From Rhinopomastus cyanomelas (taxonomy: Eukaryota; Chordata; Aves; Bucerotiformes; Rhinopomastidae): DNA of 64,000 nt. The position numbers and the translations under genes are program-made. The first letter of the stretch is position 1; every line of letters starts with the position of its first letter. Of the stretch, positions 1 through 13,100 are shown one piece after another. Below the pieces are notes generated by a model that was given only the letters and a program-made list of their open reading frames with translations, was not told where the DNA came from and did no database searches. Location of the stretch: the NCBI GenBank assembly GCA_013400115.1, contig VXBP01010329.1, forward strand, positions 487,515 to 551,514, written 5' to 3'.

Positions 1-164
1 CGACCTAAGATTAGTGCTGCAGACACCAGCTGCTCGCTGCTCTAGGGAAGGAGCTGCTTACCCCCTCCGGCAGCTTCACACCACATCAGCTGGCAGCCGG
101 CTGGTGAGAGGGAGAGGAGCTGCTATGGTCAGCAGGGAAGTCTTTGCCCAACTCTGTTCTGAGA

Positions 165-705
165 TCACACAATCCCAGAACATCAGGGGATTGGAAGTGA
201 CCCTGAAAGCTCACCCAGTCCAACCCCGCTGCCACAGCAGGATCCCCCAGGTCCAGTCACACAGGAACATGGCCAGGAGGGTTTTAAATGGCTCCAGACA
301 AGGAGACTCCACAACCCCCCCTGGGCAGCCCCTGCCAGGGCTCTGGCACCCCCACCGGGACGAAGTTCCTTCTCAGACTGATTGGAACCTCCTCTGTTCC
401 AGCTCACACCCACTGCCCCTGAGCAGAGCCTGGCTCCATCCTCCTCACACCCTGCCTTCACATATTGATCAACATTCACAGGGTCACCCCTCAGTCTCCT
501 TTTCTCCCAGCTGAAGAGAGCCAGCTCCTTCAGCCTTTCCTCATCAGGGAGATGCTCCCCTCCCTCCATCATCTCTGTGGCTCTGTGCTGGGCTCTCTCC
601 AGCAGCTCTGTGTCCTTCTGGAGCTGAGGGGCCCACAACTGGACACAAGATTCCAGATGGGGTCTCCCCAGGGCAGAGTAGAGCAGGAGGAGAGCCTCTC
701 TTGAT
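165..705 (-). mobile_element. CR1 LINE 3' fragment
   Basis: It starts with the reversed 3' end (cccagaacatcagggg) and runs through the UTR to gggcagagtagagcagg. About 540 bases, one of the longer copies. Confidence 0.9.
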
Positions 706-707
706 CA

Positions 708-853
708 TGCTGGGCTGCCCAGGGTGGGGTTGAGTCCCCATCCCTGGATGAGTTTAAAAGTCGCTGAGATGTGGTGTTGGGGGATCCCCTTGTAGAGTAG
801 GGTTGATTGTTGGGCTTGATGACCCCGGGGGTCTTTTCCAACGAGAATGGTTC
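708..853 (+). mobile_element. CR1 3' fragment
   Basis: Reads ctgggctgcccagggtgg to ccgggggtcttttccaacg; a subfamily with gtgttgggggat in the tail. It abuts the previous copy in opposite orientation. Confidence 0.85.
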
Positions 854-1033
854 CCTGAGCCCGTGATGCTGTTTGTCAGAGCAGCAGCCATTTGTGTGCG
901 AAGTCTCCGCAGAAGCGGTGGCTGTCTGGAGGTGTAAGGCAGGAGTAGCTGCAGCTTTCAGCTCTGCAGCCTTGCAGCCTCAGCCCCTTGCAGCCGTAAC
1001 GCAACGCTGTGCTTGTTGCTGTGTGTTCGACAG

Positions 1034-1115
1034 AGCGCCGCCGCCGAAGGCAGCCGCGGCATAACGAGTCTGCTGTGCACGCCCATTAGAAACAGGAAGA
1101 AGAACAAAGTGATAG
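1034..1115 (+). CDS. PDE5A: PDE5A exon encoding GAF-B SLLCTPIRNRKKNKVI
   Basis: The right part (from about 1063) reads TSLLCTPIRNRKKNKVI, close to human PDE5A GAF-B. It ends in the first base of a Gly codon at donor gtaggt (1116). The left edge is ambiguous. The acceptor after ttcgacag (exon from 1034) has the better pyrimidine tract but adds alanine-rich residues unlike human. An alternative AG at 1052-1053 would start the exon at 1054. Confidence 0.8.
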
Positions 1116-4100
1116 GTAGGTATCCGCGCAACGCTCCGTGCCCTCTGTGCGCAAGTGCCTCTGCCCCACAGCCCAGCCTTGGCAACGCCGAGTCTCAGCC
1201 CAAGAGAAAAGGTCCGTGGTCAGTCCATTTCCCCCTCATAAGTCGCAGAACCACAGAACATTAGGGATGGGAAGGGACCGCGAAAGCTCATCTGGTCCAG
1301 TCCCCTGCCGCGGCAGGATCCCCTGGAGACGTTTCAAACCCGCCTGGGTTCCTGTGCGACTGGAGCTAGGGGATCCTGCTGCGGCGGGGGGACTGGGCTG
1401 TTCTGTGATTCTGTGCCCACATCCTCCTGGAGGCTGCGAGGACCCTTGAGCTTCGAGCCTCCCCTCGGGTCCTCTCTGTTCAGCGCATTTATGTGACAAA
1501 ATTTCCAGTGCTGACCCGGATGAGGAACGAAGAGCCCACCTCGCGCGGCTGTGACTTTCACAAAGGCTCCTCTGGCACGCTGACGAGAGTCTCGTTAGCC
1601 TCCAAAGGACAGACTGGCTTCGGGGACCCGCTCCACCTAGAGTGCTATTGATAACCAGAGGGAGGGGGAAACGACCCTTGGTCTCACAGGGTGACCCAGT
1701 GGGTGAAGCCCTGCGTTTCTGCTTCTCAAACCCTACTGAGCACTGGGGGGTCTCAGTAACAGAGAAGGCTCTGGCGTGACCTCTGCTGCAGCCTCCCGCA
1801 TGCTGCCCGTCTGTGCGCCGACGGGCTGTGCGCCAGGCCAAACCAGCCCAGGCTTCGCTTCTCTCCTGAAGCAGGTGATGGGTTGGCAGTGGGGCGGCAG
1901 CTCCGGCTCTTCACTTCTGTGTCCCGGCGCAGGGGTCTGCCAGCTGGCGAACAAAATGGAAGAGAGCTCGGGCAAGGTCAAGGCCTTCAACAGAAACGAT
2001 GAGCAGTTCCTGGAAGCTTTTGTCATCTTCTGCGGCCTGGGGATCCAGAACACCCAGATGTACGAAGCTGTGGAGAGAGCCATGGCCAAACAGATGGTGA
2101 CTCTCGAGGTGAGCTCCAGTTCTCGGTGGTCCTTCACTAGCCCAGAGCAGCTCCTCACGTACCCAGGCCCTGCTCTACACACAAGCGCAGCTGCTCCCCG
2201 GGGAGAGCGGCTCTCGCCGTGCCGAGCTGCGCAGGGAGTTCTCTGCCGGCTTTCCCAGCTGCCAGCAGCCTCTTCTGCTCACTCCTGAGCTGCAGTGGTC
2301 CGCGGAGCTCATCCTCCCCCTGCACGAGGCTGCACACCGGCAGCACAGCGGGCTGCTTCTGTTGCGCAGCAGGAGGAAGTGATTTGGGGCACTAGGGGCT
2401 TCCTCTTCTTCCCTGGGGTTTCTGTGACTTGTGCTGGCTCAGTCCTTTGGACAGACGGGTTGCCGAGTGCGGCTCAGACCACGTCATGGCGAGCGCCTCC
2501 GGTCCGTGCCTTTGAACTGGTTCTTAGGAAGTTTAATGGCCAAGGAGGGCCTTACCCTGAGTAGCTGCATTACTCAGAGGTGATAACTTGAAGCTGGAAG
2601 TGAAACCTTAGGTCCTTGTCAGTGGAAGGAACCTCCCATGTTCCAGCTGACACCCGCTGCCCCTTGTCCTATCCTTAGATGCCCCTGAGCAGAGCCTGGC
2701 TCCATCCTCCTGACACCCACCCCTCACATATTTATCAACATTAATGAAGTCACCCCTCAGGCTCCTTTTCTCTCAGCTCCAGAGCCCCAGCTCCCTCATC
2801 AGGGAGATGCTCCCCTCCCTTCATCATCTCTGTGGCTCTGTGCTGGACTCTCTCCAGCAGCTCTGTGTCCTTCTGGAGCTGAGGGGCCCAGAACTGGACA
2901 CAAGATTCCAGATGGGGTCTCAGCAGGGCAGAGTAGAGGAGGAGGAGACCCTCTCTTGATCTGCTAACACCCCCCCTGCTGATCCACCCTTCTCCTCTCA
3001 CAAGACTCTGGGTAACAAACGTGGCAGCAGTGCTCCTGCCTCTTCCAGGGCCTCTCTCAGATGTGGCACAGCCCAGGGTGGTGTCTGACAGGACCTTATA
3101 GACTGTTCAAACGGTGTCTGCAGAAGCCCTGCAGCAGGGTTTAGGTGCCCCTTGGCCTCTAGAAGCAGCATTGGAGCTCTCCAGGAAGTCTGCATGAGTT
3201 GGCACCGGGCAGGGTGCTTGTCCCGAGGATTGCGATGCCTTGCACACCAGCAGGTGGTTTCTGGGGCGGATCAGGCCGTTCTCTCTGCTGCTGTCCCACT
3301 GCTCAGATGCCAGGGGAAGGCCAGGCAGGTCGGGGTGGGGGAGAAGGTGTCCTCAGCACCAAAAAGTCCAGCTCCAGCTGCTGTAAGAAGCCTCCCTGAT
3401 GCTCTCCTGCCCCGTGTTCTCGACAGCTGAAGAATGAGCTCGTGTGGCCAGTTTCGAACAAGCCCAGTGTCTGTCGGAGGGTCTGGCCCCGTGTCGCTCA
3501 GGGCAAACCCTCCGTCGTGTCTGAGTGCGGCCCTGAAGGGGTCGATAGGCTCGTGGGCAGAGCTGTCGTGTGGATGACTTCTCTTTGCAAGGGGGGCACG
3601 ACGCCTTCCCAAAGGGAAACCGCGGCTCCTCCAGAGAGGCTGTTGGCGTTGCCTTGGCCTCGTTGTCTCAAGAAGGTTCTGTGCTGGGGGGTTTGGGAAG
3701 GCTTCAGAAACCTCCCCGTCTGCTTTCGGAGGGCTCCCTGCGTGGACCCAGGCTGCCCCGGGACTGGTGGGGTCACCGCCCCCGGAGGTGTTTAAACACT
3801 GGGTAGCCAGAGCACTTGAGGCCACGGTCCAGGGCTTAGGGAGACATGAACTCTGCAGAAAGTTGAGTCCTCTGGCAGGAAAGTGAAGATATTTAGGTTG
3901 AACTTCTCAGGGTGGCAGCCCGGACTGAGGGAAACACTTGTGAGACCGCACCTGGAGCACTGGGTCCAGTGTTGGGCACCACAGGATCAGGAGGACATTG
4001 AGGGGCTCTTCCAGGGCCAGAGGAGGGCAGCGAGGCTGGGGAGAGGGCCGAGAACAGGCCCTGGGGAGAGCGGCTGAGGGGACTGGGGTGATTAGTCTAG

Positions 4101-7100
4101 AGAAGAGGAGGCTGAGGGGAGACCTCACTGCTCTCTACAGCTGCCTCAGAGGAGGTTGTAGCGAGGCTGATGCTGGCCTCTTCTCCCAAATTCCTAATGA
4201 GAGGATGAGGGGAAATGGCCTCAAGTGGCATCGGGGAGGTTTAGACTGGATCTTAGGAAGAGGTTTGTTTCTGTGAGAGTGGCTGGGCACTGGAACAGGC
4301 TGCCCAGGGAGCTGGTGGAGTCCCCATCCCTGGAGGGGTTTCAAAGCCAAGTAACTGGAGCACTTGAGGCCGTGGTCTAGGGGTTGGGGAGCTGTTGGGG
4401 TGAGGGCTGGGCTGGATGGTCCTGGAGGTCCTCTCCAGCCGTGATGACCCTGTGGCACCATGTTTTGTCGGTGAAGGCAGCGCAGGGCAGCTGTGAGGTG
4501 AACGCTGCGGTTCGGAAGACAGGCCGCCCCGTGCCGCTGCTCTGCTGTTGGTACTAAGGGCTGCCTTTGTCTCCCTGCAGGTTCTCTCTTACCACGCGTC
4601 GGCGGCTGAGGAGGAAACGAGGGAGCTGCAGGTAACAGTGGTAATTGCATTTTTCACTCTTCCTTCAGAAACCCTCCAGTAATTAACTGAAGAGCAGAGG
4701 GCAGGCAGCCCCTCACACTGACGCCGTCCCTAGCGTGCACAGGCGCGTGGTCCAGCAAACCAAACTGACAGCGGAGCTCGAGCTGCCTGGCGCCTGGGCT
4801 GGATCAGTGCTCAGGGGGCACCTGGCTGGCTCAGCTGGTACAGCATGGGACTCTGAGTTCCTGGGGTCATGGGTTCAAGCCCCACGTAGGACATCTTGAG
4901 ACAGTGCTGTAGTGCTCCAGCAGCGGGGGTTGGACTTGGATGATCTTTTGAGGTCCCTTCCAACCTGTAACCTTCTGTGATTCTGTGACCCCATGAATGT
5001 CGATAAAGATGTGAAGGGTGGGTGTCAGGAGGATGGAGCCAGGCTCTGCTCAGGGGCACCCAGTCACAGGACAAGGGGCAGTGGGTGTGAGCTGGAACAC
5101 AGGAGGTTCCACATCAGTCTGAGAAGGACCTTCTTCCCGGTGAGGGTGACAGAGCCCTGGCAGGGGCTGCCCAGGGGGGTTGTGGAGTCTCCTCCTCCGG
5201 AGACATTTCAGACCCCCCTGACCATGTTCCAGTGCGACTGGATCTAGGGGAACCTGCTGTGGCAGGGGATGGGACTGGATGATCTTTGAAGGTCCCTTCC
5301 AACCCCTGTGGCTCTGCGATTCCCTGTGGAACAGGCAGGGGTTGATGTTAGCGTCTCCTTGCCAGCGCTGAGCTGTGCTCTCGTGCTGTCCTGCAGGCTG
5401 CTGTGGTACCGTCTGCACAGTCGCTCAACCTGACGGACTTCAACTTCAGTGACTTTGAGCTGTCAGATTTCGAGACGACGCTGTGCACGATTCGCATGTT
5501 CACAGACCTCAACCTGGTGCAGAACTTCCAGATGAAGCACGAGGTAGGGTGCTGCCCGGAGCCGCTGCCCGGGAGCCCGCAGCTTCGGTTACTGGGAAGC
5601 CTGCCTGTGCTGGCTGCCACTGGAAATCGCAGTAAAGGGTAGTTGGCTAACCAGGGAGAACAAAACCAGTCCCGTTAGAAATGGGGGATGAAGGAACAGC
5701 TGCTGGTGGCAGAGGAACACATTTCCCACCTACTGGGATCAGAAACCCCAGTGAGAGTCTTCCAGGGCTCAGTGCTGGGGCCACTCCTGTTCAACATCTG
5801 TATCAGTGGTCTCGCTGAGGGCATAGAGGGCACCCTCAGGACCAAGCAGGACCAAGGAGATGATCCTGCCCCCATACTGGGCACCGGTGAGGCCTCCCCT
5901 CGAGCACTGGGGGCAGTTCTGGGCCCCTCAATACGAACAGGACACTGAGGGGCTGGGGCAGGTCCAGAGAAGGGCAGCAGGGCAGGGGAGGGGTTTGAAG
6001 ACATCCCCTGTGAGGGGCCCCTGAGGAAGATGCGTGTCATAGCAGCAGAAAGGGGGGCTTCGTCCTTTCCTGGCAGCGTGGCACTGAGCAGTGATGGCAC
6101 TGCAGCTGGTCTTTAAGGAGACCCACAGAAAGGCAGGTCCAGTGACCAAACTCCGCTGAAGCGGAGCCAGCTGTGGGCACATTCCGCAGGAAGCGGGCGC
6201 TGAGCAGGGAGAAGGTGGCAGCTCCTCAGTGACTGTTGCAAAGAGGAGAGCGGTCTTGTTCTCCGTGTCCATGTGAGGTAGCAAAAGTAATGAGCCGGGT
6301 CTTTCGCCCACAGAAGATGAGAGACCGAGAGAAACATCGCAGTAGCGGGGTTGGTGAAGGCGGAATGAATTCGGGGGGCCTCAGGGCCAAACAAACTAGT
6401 AGAAGACTGGTGCCTGTGTCCCAGAGCAGTGTGGCTGGGCGGTGTTTTGGGGCCAGCGCAGCGCTGCGTTACCTGCCTGAGCTCGGGAGTGGCCCGGGGA
6501 GTAGCTGCACCTCTGTGAGGAGCAGTGTCACCCTGCTCGGCCAAGAGCTGGCACCTCCTGAGGGCTGTGTCCCAGCCAGCAGCAGGGCCAGCAGCGTGTG
6601 AACTTCTCGCTCCGCAAGGGAGCAGCTGTAGGAAATGGGGGCCCTGAAGCACCACCGCGAGAACAGACGCCTCCCCGCACACCTGCCGAGGAGCAAAACC
6701 ACGCTGGCAGCTCCGGAGCCGCGCTCTGCGCTTCCCGTGCCGGAGCTCAGCGAAGCTGGCGGCGGCCCCGCGGTGCTTTCGGAGCAGCGGAAGGGGCCGA
6801 GGGAGCTGCTGCTGCTGCGGGTGGGGGTCAGTGGTGCCAGAGTCCCAGCGCTGCCAGCACACCGCCGCTCACGGGGGAACACTGGTGACTTGCTGGAGCA
6901 AGCCAAGGGCCACCAAGGGCTCCCAGCTCTGTTTAGCACGGAGCAGTGTGCCGCATCCGTGTGAAGCCGGCCTGCTGCCTGGCCTTCACCCCGTCACTTT
7001 CCTTGCGGCACAGTAATGGTGCTAAAACACCCAGAACACAGCTGCTTCCTGCAAGAGTCCTGCCCAGCAACGCAGTGACCGCTGCCTTTCTGTCAGACTC

Positions 7101-10100
7101 AGCTGCTTTCCAAAGTCCAGGCCTGCCTCTCTCCTGACAAGCCGATAGGAACGGGCCACGTGTTCGCTGTCGGAACAGCCCGGTCAGGAAGAGCAGGAAT
7201 GTCTCTGTCAGGTGTGTTGGTGCGAACAAGGGTGTTTCGTTTTCCTCCCAGTTAGCCGAGGTAGCTCTGGTGCTGAATTAACACTGCTGCATCTGACATG
7301 AACATGTAGCAGTGGAAGCCCAACCCCACCAGGATTGCGTGTTCGGTGGGAGCCTGACCTAGAGGCTGGGGCCACCGTCAGGGCCTGGAGAATCAGTCTT
7401 ATGAGGAGAGATGGGGCTGGTTAGTTTGAGGAAGAGGAGGCTGAGGGGAGACCTCATTGCTCTCTACAGCTCTCTGAAGGGACACTGCTGGTGCTGGGCT
7501 CTTCTCACATGTCATTAGCCACAGAAGCAGAGGGAAGGGCTTCCAGCTCCAACAGGGGAGGGTCAGACTGGCCATCAGGAAGAGATTCTTCCTGGAGAGA
7601 GTGGTCAGGTCCTGGACTGGGCTGCCCAGGGTGTGGGTTGAGTCCCCACCCCTGGATGAGTTTAAAAGTCACTTAGATGTGGTGTTGGGGGATGTGGCTT
7701 AGGGGTGACCTTGTGGAGTGGGGTGGCTGGTTGGACTTGCTGATCCTCGGGGCCTTTTCCAACCAGAATGACTCTGTGATTCTGATTGACGTCCTCAGTC
7801 ACGACTGCGTTACGTGTGAATTTCACGGGGTCGCAAGCAGGGTTTTCTTCCGTGGGGAAGGCTTTTCGGGCAGGACCCTCGAAGTCCTCGCCTCCGTGAA
7901 GCGCGCGCCTGACGCGCTCAGAGCTGACTGCGTGATGCCGTCTCTTAAAGGTTCTCTGCCGGTGGATCTTAAGCGTAAAGAAGAACTACCGGAAGAACGT
8001 TGCGTACCACAACTGGAGACATGCCTTCAACACGGCACAGTGCATGTTCGCCGCCCTGAAGTCGGGCAAAATCCAGGTGCGTTTTGCTCTGGTACAGCAG
8101 AGCCAGTTCCGGAGTGGCGCGGAGTTCACGCTGGCATCCGGCTCTTCCTCAGTCCGCAGGGTCGCCAGTGAAACCCCCCCAGTTCTGCTGAACACTTCCT
8201 GTTGCTCTCATGTCCCCAGTCCCAGTTACAGAATCACAGAAGGGCTGAGGCTGGAGGAGCCCCCTGAGCTCAGCCAGCCCAGCCCAGTGCCTAACATCAC
8301 CCCAGCAGCCAGACCAGGGCACTGAGGGCCACAGCCAGGCTGCCCTTCAACACCTCCAGGGATGGGGACTCCCCCACTGCCCTGGGCAGTCCAGTCCAGG
8401 CTCTGACCACCCTTCCCAGACTGAAGGGTCTTGTCTGTGCCAGGGCAGCCTCTTCCGGTGCCGAACAGCCGTCGCTGTAAGGAAGTTCTTCCTGATCTCC
8501 AACTTAACCCCCCCGGTGCAACTTGATGTTGCCAGAGGATGTTCCCTCTGCTTTCAGGAGACTGGTTCTGACTGCTGCAGGGCACTGCAGCCTTGGGACA
8601 GCCCTTATCCTCTGTCCTTGTCCCCCGTGGAGCCTCCTCTGTGCGGGGAAAGACCAGAGAGCAGATGAAAACCACAGTGTGAGAGCAAATCGCCATCGTG
8701 AGGGTGACCCACCTCTCCTGTTTCTCTTTCCACACAGAGCAAGCTGACTGACTTGGAAACACTGGCGCTGCTGATAGCAACTCTGAGCCACGACTTGGAT
8801 CACAGAGGAGTGAACAATTCCTACATACAGAGGTGAGTCCTGCTGAGAGAGGCGACCGGGAGCCCCAGCGAGCACCAGCATCGCGGTGCCGCCGGCTACA
8901 GCCGGACTTGCTGGGCGATGCCGGGCGGTGCGGAGGAGCAGGGGTTTGCAGCGGGAGCAGCCAGAAGCGCCCAGGAGCGCGAAGCAGAGCTGCACCGCCT
9001 CAGCCCCTAACTGTGATGCAGTGGAGGTGAACTGGTGGCAGCCTGTGCGGGGACAGCGCCTTCCTGCTGCTGCTCCGGATGTCCCATCCCCCATTTCCCA
9101 TGCAGCGACCGCGGAAGGTCCCGGCTTCCAAGGGACGCTGGGTCGGAAACTTGCCAGGTTGCCCCCTGCCCGACCAGCCGTTGCCCGTCTAGTCTGGGCC
9201 AGCACAGTGCTGAGCTCTGCAGCCCTCTGAGACAAAGGAGGTTGCCACCACTTTGGACGCTGGCCGTTTTGCTCAGGGCTTAGCCGTGTGTCTCCAGAAG
9301 TGTGAGCTGGCTGCGGTACCTGAAAGCCCACTAGAGACGTGCTGCGGTTTGCCTGGACCTGGGGCTGCCTGTCCTCTTCATCTCTGACCAGCTCTGGACA
9401 GGGCCCTGAAGGGGCTGCCCGGGGGGTTGTGGAGTCTCCTTCTCTGGAGCCGTTTCAAACCCTCCTGGGCTGTTCCTGCGTGACTGGGCCTAGGGGATCC
9501 TGCTCTGGCAGGGGGATGGGACTGGGTGGTCTTTGGAGGCCCCTTCCCATCCCGAATGCTCTGTGGTTCGGTGGCCTGCTGTTCTCGCGGTGCGTAAAGC
9601 AAGGTTCTAGGGGAGAAGAGTTTCTGTGAGGCAGAAAGTCAGCTGGAGCAGGATTCCTGCCGCTCAGACAGCTGTCCAGAACAGCGTGAGACTGGTGTGT
9701 GCAGCAAGAAACCCAAGCCAGCCCCCACAGGATGGAAAGAGTGAGCCTGTCAGTTCCCCAGCAGGGGCTTCCAGCAGTAACTGCCGGCCGGCAGCGATCA
9801 GAACCGCTTGGCTATTTTTTGCTTGATTTGTTTAAAAATAAATTTCCTGGAAGCCATCTGGAGATGTGTAATCTCCTCTCAGCAATGTCCTGGGAAAGTG
9901 TCCTGGACAGCAAAACCTGCCCCTCACAGCAGCGCCGAGAGGATCACAGCCAAGGATTCTTCTGCAGCAGGAAGCGCCATGAGCTGTGATTGCGAGTCCC
10001 TCGGTTCAGTCTAAATGAAAAGTGCTTTTTGCCAGGAGTGGATCCCCTTCTGTTTCTCCTCTTGGAAGCAGGCGGCGTGGATTCACACCATGGGGCAGGG

Positions 10101-13100
10101 GGACTGGACGGGATGCTCCTCCGAGGTCCCTTCCAGGCCCTGGCGTTCTGTGCTGCTGTGACTGTCTGCTGGAGCAGCAGGGGTTCAGAAATGCAAAGGG
10201 TCCCGCCGGCAGGGCTGGCAGGAAGTTAACTGCCCGAGGGTCGCTTGGCTGACTGCGGCGCTCTCCTTTTCTCCCAAAGCCGCGTGGAACGCAGGACGCA
10301 GGGTGCGAGAGCTGCGTGCCCAGCCCACCCTGTTCAGAAAGCAGCCGCGTCCTCCGGCCCGGCGCAGCGCTGGCGCAGAACTGGGGGTGCTGCTGAAGTA
10401 GGCTCTGAGTTTGTTTCCAGCAGCCTGGGCCTGTGAGGCCCGAGCTCCAGCCGGAGCTCGCTGCAGTGCTTGGGAAGACAACCTGGGCTAGTTCTCACGT
10501 GTTGCTCTCTTCGGTCAGGATGCACTTCAGAGGACGCAGCGCACATCCCGCTGAACTCTCTGGGAATCTCACCCAGCGTGTGCTGGCACCAGCCTGCCGC
10601 TCGCTTCCTTGGAGACGCATGTGAGCGGATCTGCTCCGTGCCCCCCTCGCAGCGGTCTCCCAGGAGGAGCTGGGCAGCCGGGCCGCGACCCTCGGCCTTT
10701 CCGCTCCCCTGCTTGTCTTTCCAGCCTCCTCTCCACGCGCTCGTGCTTCTGAAACCCCCGGAGTCTGTGGCTTCGGAGGCCCCGGGTGCTCTGGTGCGTA
10801 GGGACCCAGCGCTGGCACAGGTGTCCCTGCGGATGCTCCGCAGCCCTACAGAACCGCCCTCGGAAGCGTGAGCTAGCACGGAATTCCTTGCCTGAGTAGA
10901 CACTGGCAGCTCAGACGATCACGACAGGGACAGAGTCAGGGTCAGCAGCAGAGCAGGCTTCCAACGGGATTCCAATGCAGTCAAAGCGATGACGTGAGCG
11001 GCGCGGGCTCAGGGCTGAAAGTGGAGACAGAGCAGCAAAAGCTGAGAGCCCTGTTACGTCAGGAGGAGACAGAAATCCTCAGAGAGGAGGAGGAGGTTCT
11101 GTGTTTTATCTACAGCTCCTCAGACACTCAATTCTGCTTTAGTTCACGACAGCGTGAAGTTCTGCATCCACACAGTTGGTTCTGGCGCCTGCTGCTCAGC
11201 TTGTTTCCCTTTGGATTCCACCCTGGGCAGAGGGTAGAGGGTGATACTGTGGTCAGTGTGCTCGTGGAAAGAGTGGAGAGGGATGAGGTACCAGCACAGT
11301 TCCATGTTGATCTGAGAAGGACCTTCTTCTTGGTGAGGGTGACGGGGCCCTGGCAGGGGCTGCCCGGAGGGCTTGTGGAGTCTCCTTGTCTGGAGACATT
11401 TCTGGCCCTGTCCCTGTGTGACTGGCTCTAGGGGATCCTGCTGCAGCAGGGGGGTGGGACTCGATGATCTCTGGGGTCCCTTCCAACCCCTAGTGGTCTG
11501 ACTGACTGTGCCAGTCAGGGCTTCGGAGTGTTACCAAACCCAAAGCTGTCTCTCCTGGTTCGTTTGCGAAGCCTTGCAGGAGAGAACTTTCACTCTGGCA
11601 AAGCCCTGTGTTAGATTTTCAGTCCACCTGCGTAGCCCGAGGCAGAACAGCAGAGGTGCCAGCGCGCTGGCAGAGTCGAAGCACGTTCTCTGGCCCCCCC
11701 GTCCCCGTGCAGCCTTCCCAGCGTGTCCGCTTGGTTTGCTGGTTCACAGAGCGCGGGGAGCGCGTCTGGGTCGCGGTGAGCCTGGCTGGCTGGGGGCGAA
11801 CGCGTCACGTAAGGGGACGTGCAGAGGGAAGTTGTCTCCGGATTGGTCGTGTGTTTACTTTGGCGTCTCCACCTGACGGGTCTCTTTGCTCCCCAGGAGC
11901 GAACATCCCCTGGCTCAGCTCTACTGCCACTCGATCATGGAGCATCACCATTTCGATCAATGCCTTATGATCCTCAACAGTCCGGTGAGTGCCCTGGGCT
12001 CACGTGCGCTGGAGGGAGCTGCTCCCTGCTGCGGTTCTTGTTTTGGGCTCTTGGATCGATTCCCACCTCTGACATTCCTCAGCGATCGTGATGCCTTTTT
12101 GGGTAAAGAAAGCAAATGCAGCACTTTGGAACCGCAGTTGCGTTGCCGAGTGCCGCCGGCCCGACCCGAGTGCCGCCTGCTGAGGGAGGCCCTGCTCGTG
12201 TCCGTTAGCACCTGCTTCCCCGGAGCCCCGGGCAGAACGGGCCTTGCTGCCACTCACGACCCCCTCTGAGTCGCCAAACAAGCCCGAGCCCTTGCTCTCC
12301 TGTCGCAAAGCCTTCTGGCCGTGCACACACCGAGCAGTCCCCAGGGTCCCAACCCAGCGCTCCGCTGCTGACGTTCCACGGCAAAGCCGACCCAAGTGAA
12401 GTCAATGTGCAAATAAAGCCGCACTCTTCCCATCCGAGGCCATGAGCTAAGCCTGCGACCGGTTACCGAGCCGGCACCCTCCTTCCACAGCCGCTCATTT
12501 CGTGTCGCACATCGGGTGCTCCCAGCATCCTGGGCGCGTTGGCGGTTCCATCCTGTGCAGACAGGAAGATGCAGGAGAAACGAGGTGGCAGGCTGGCATT
12601 TGGTGGCCTCTGCGTTGCTTTGGTTCCCGGTGGGCTGCTGGGCTGCGCAGAGCTGGTGAGGGTGTGTGACAGGAGAGCTCTCCCGTTGTTGTGAGGTGCA
12701 GAGGCAGCTACTGGCATCCCTTAGGGTTCCTCTGCATCTCCTTGATGAGGAGAGGCTGAGGGAGCTGGGTCTCCTTAGCTTAGAGAAAAGGAGACTGAGG
12801 GGGGACCACATTAATGTTGATAAATATGTGAGAGGTGGGTGTCAGGAGGATGGAGCCAGGCTCTGCTCAGGGGCATCTAGTGATAGGACAAGGAGCAGTG
12901 GGTGTGAGCTGGAACACAGGAGGTTCTGCATCAATGTGAGAAGGAACTTCTTCCCAGTGAGGGTGCCAGAGCCTTGGAAGGGGCTGCCCAGGGGGGTTGT
13001 GGAGTCTCCTTCTCTGGAGATGTTTAAACCCCCCTGGCCATGTTCCTGTGTGACTGGATCTAAGGGATCCTGCTGTGGCAGGGGGATTGAACTGGGTGAT

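Noticed and set aside
4820..4893. Functional tRNA-Lys gene
   Set aside because: The anticodon triplet is changed, the acceptor stem does not pair, there is an extra base, and a CR1 tail is fused; no T-run terminator follows at once.
5688..5948. Intact CR1 reverse transcriptase
   Set aside because: Only one short RT block is readable; the frame leaves it by an internal deletion and the fragment is far too short.
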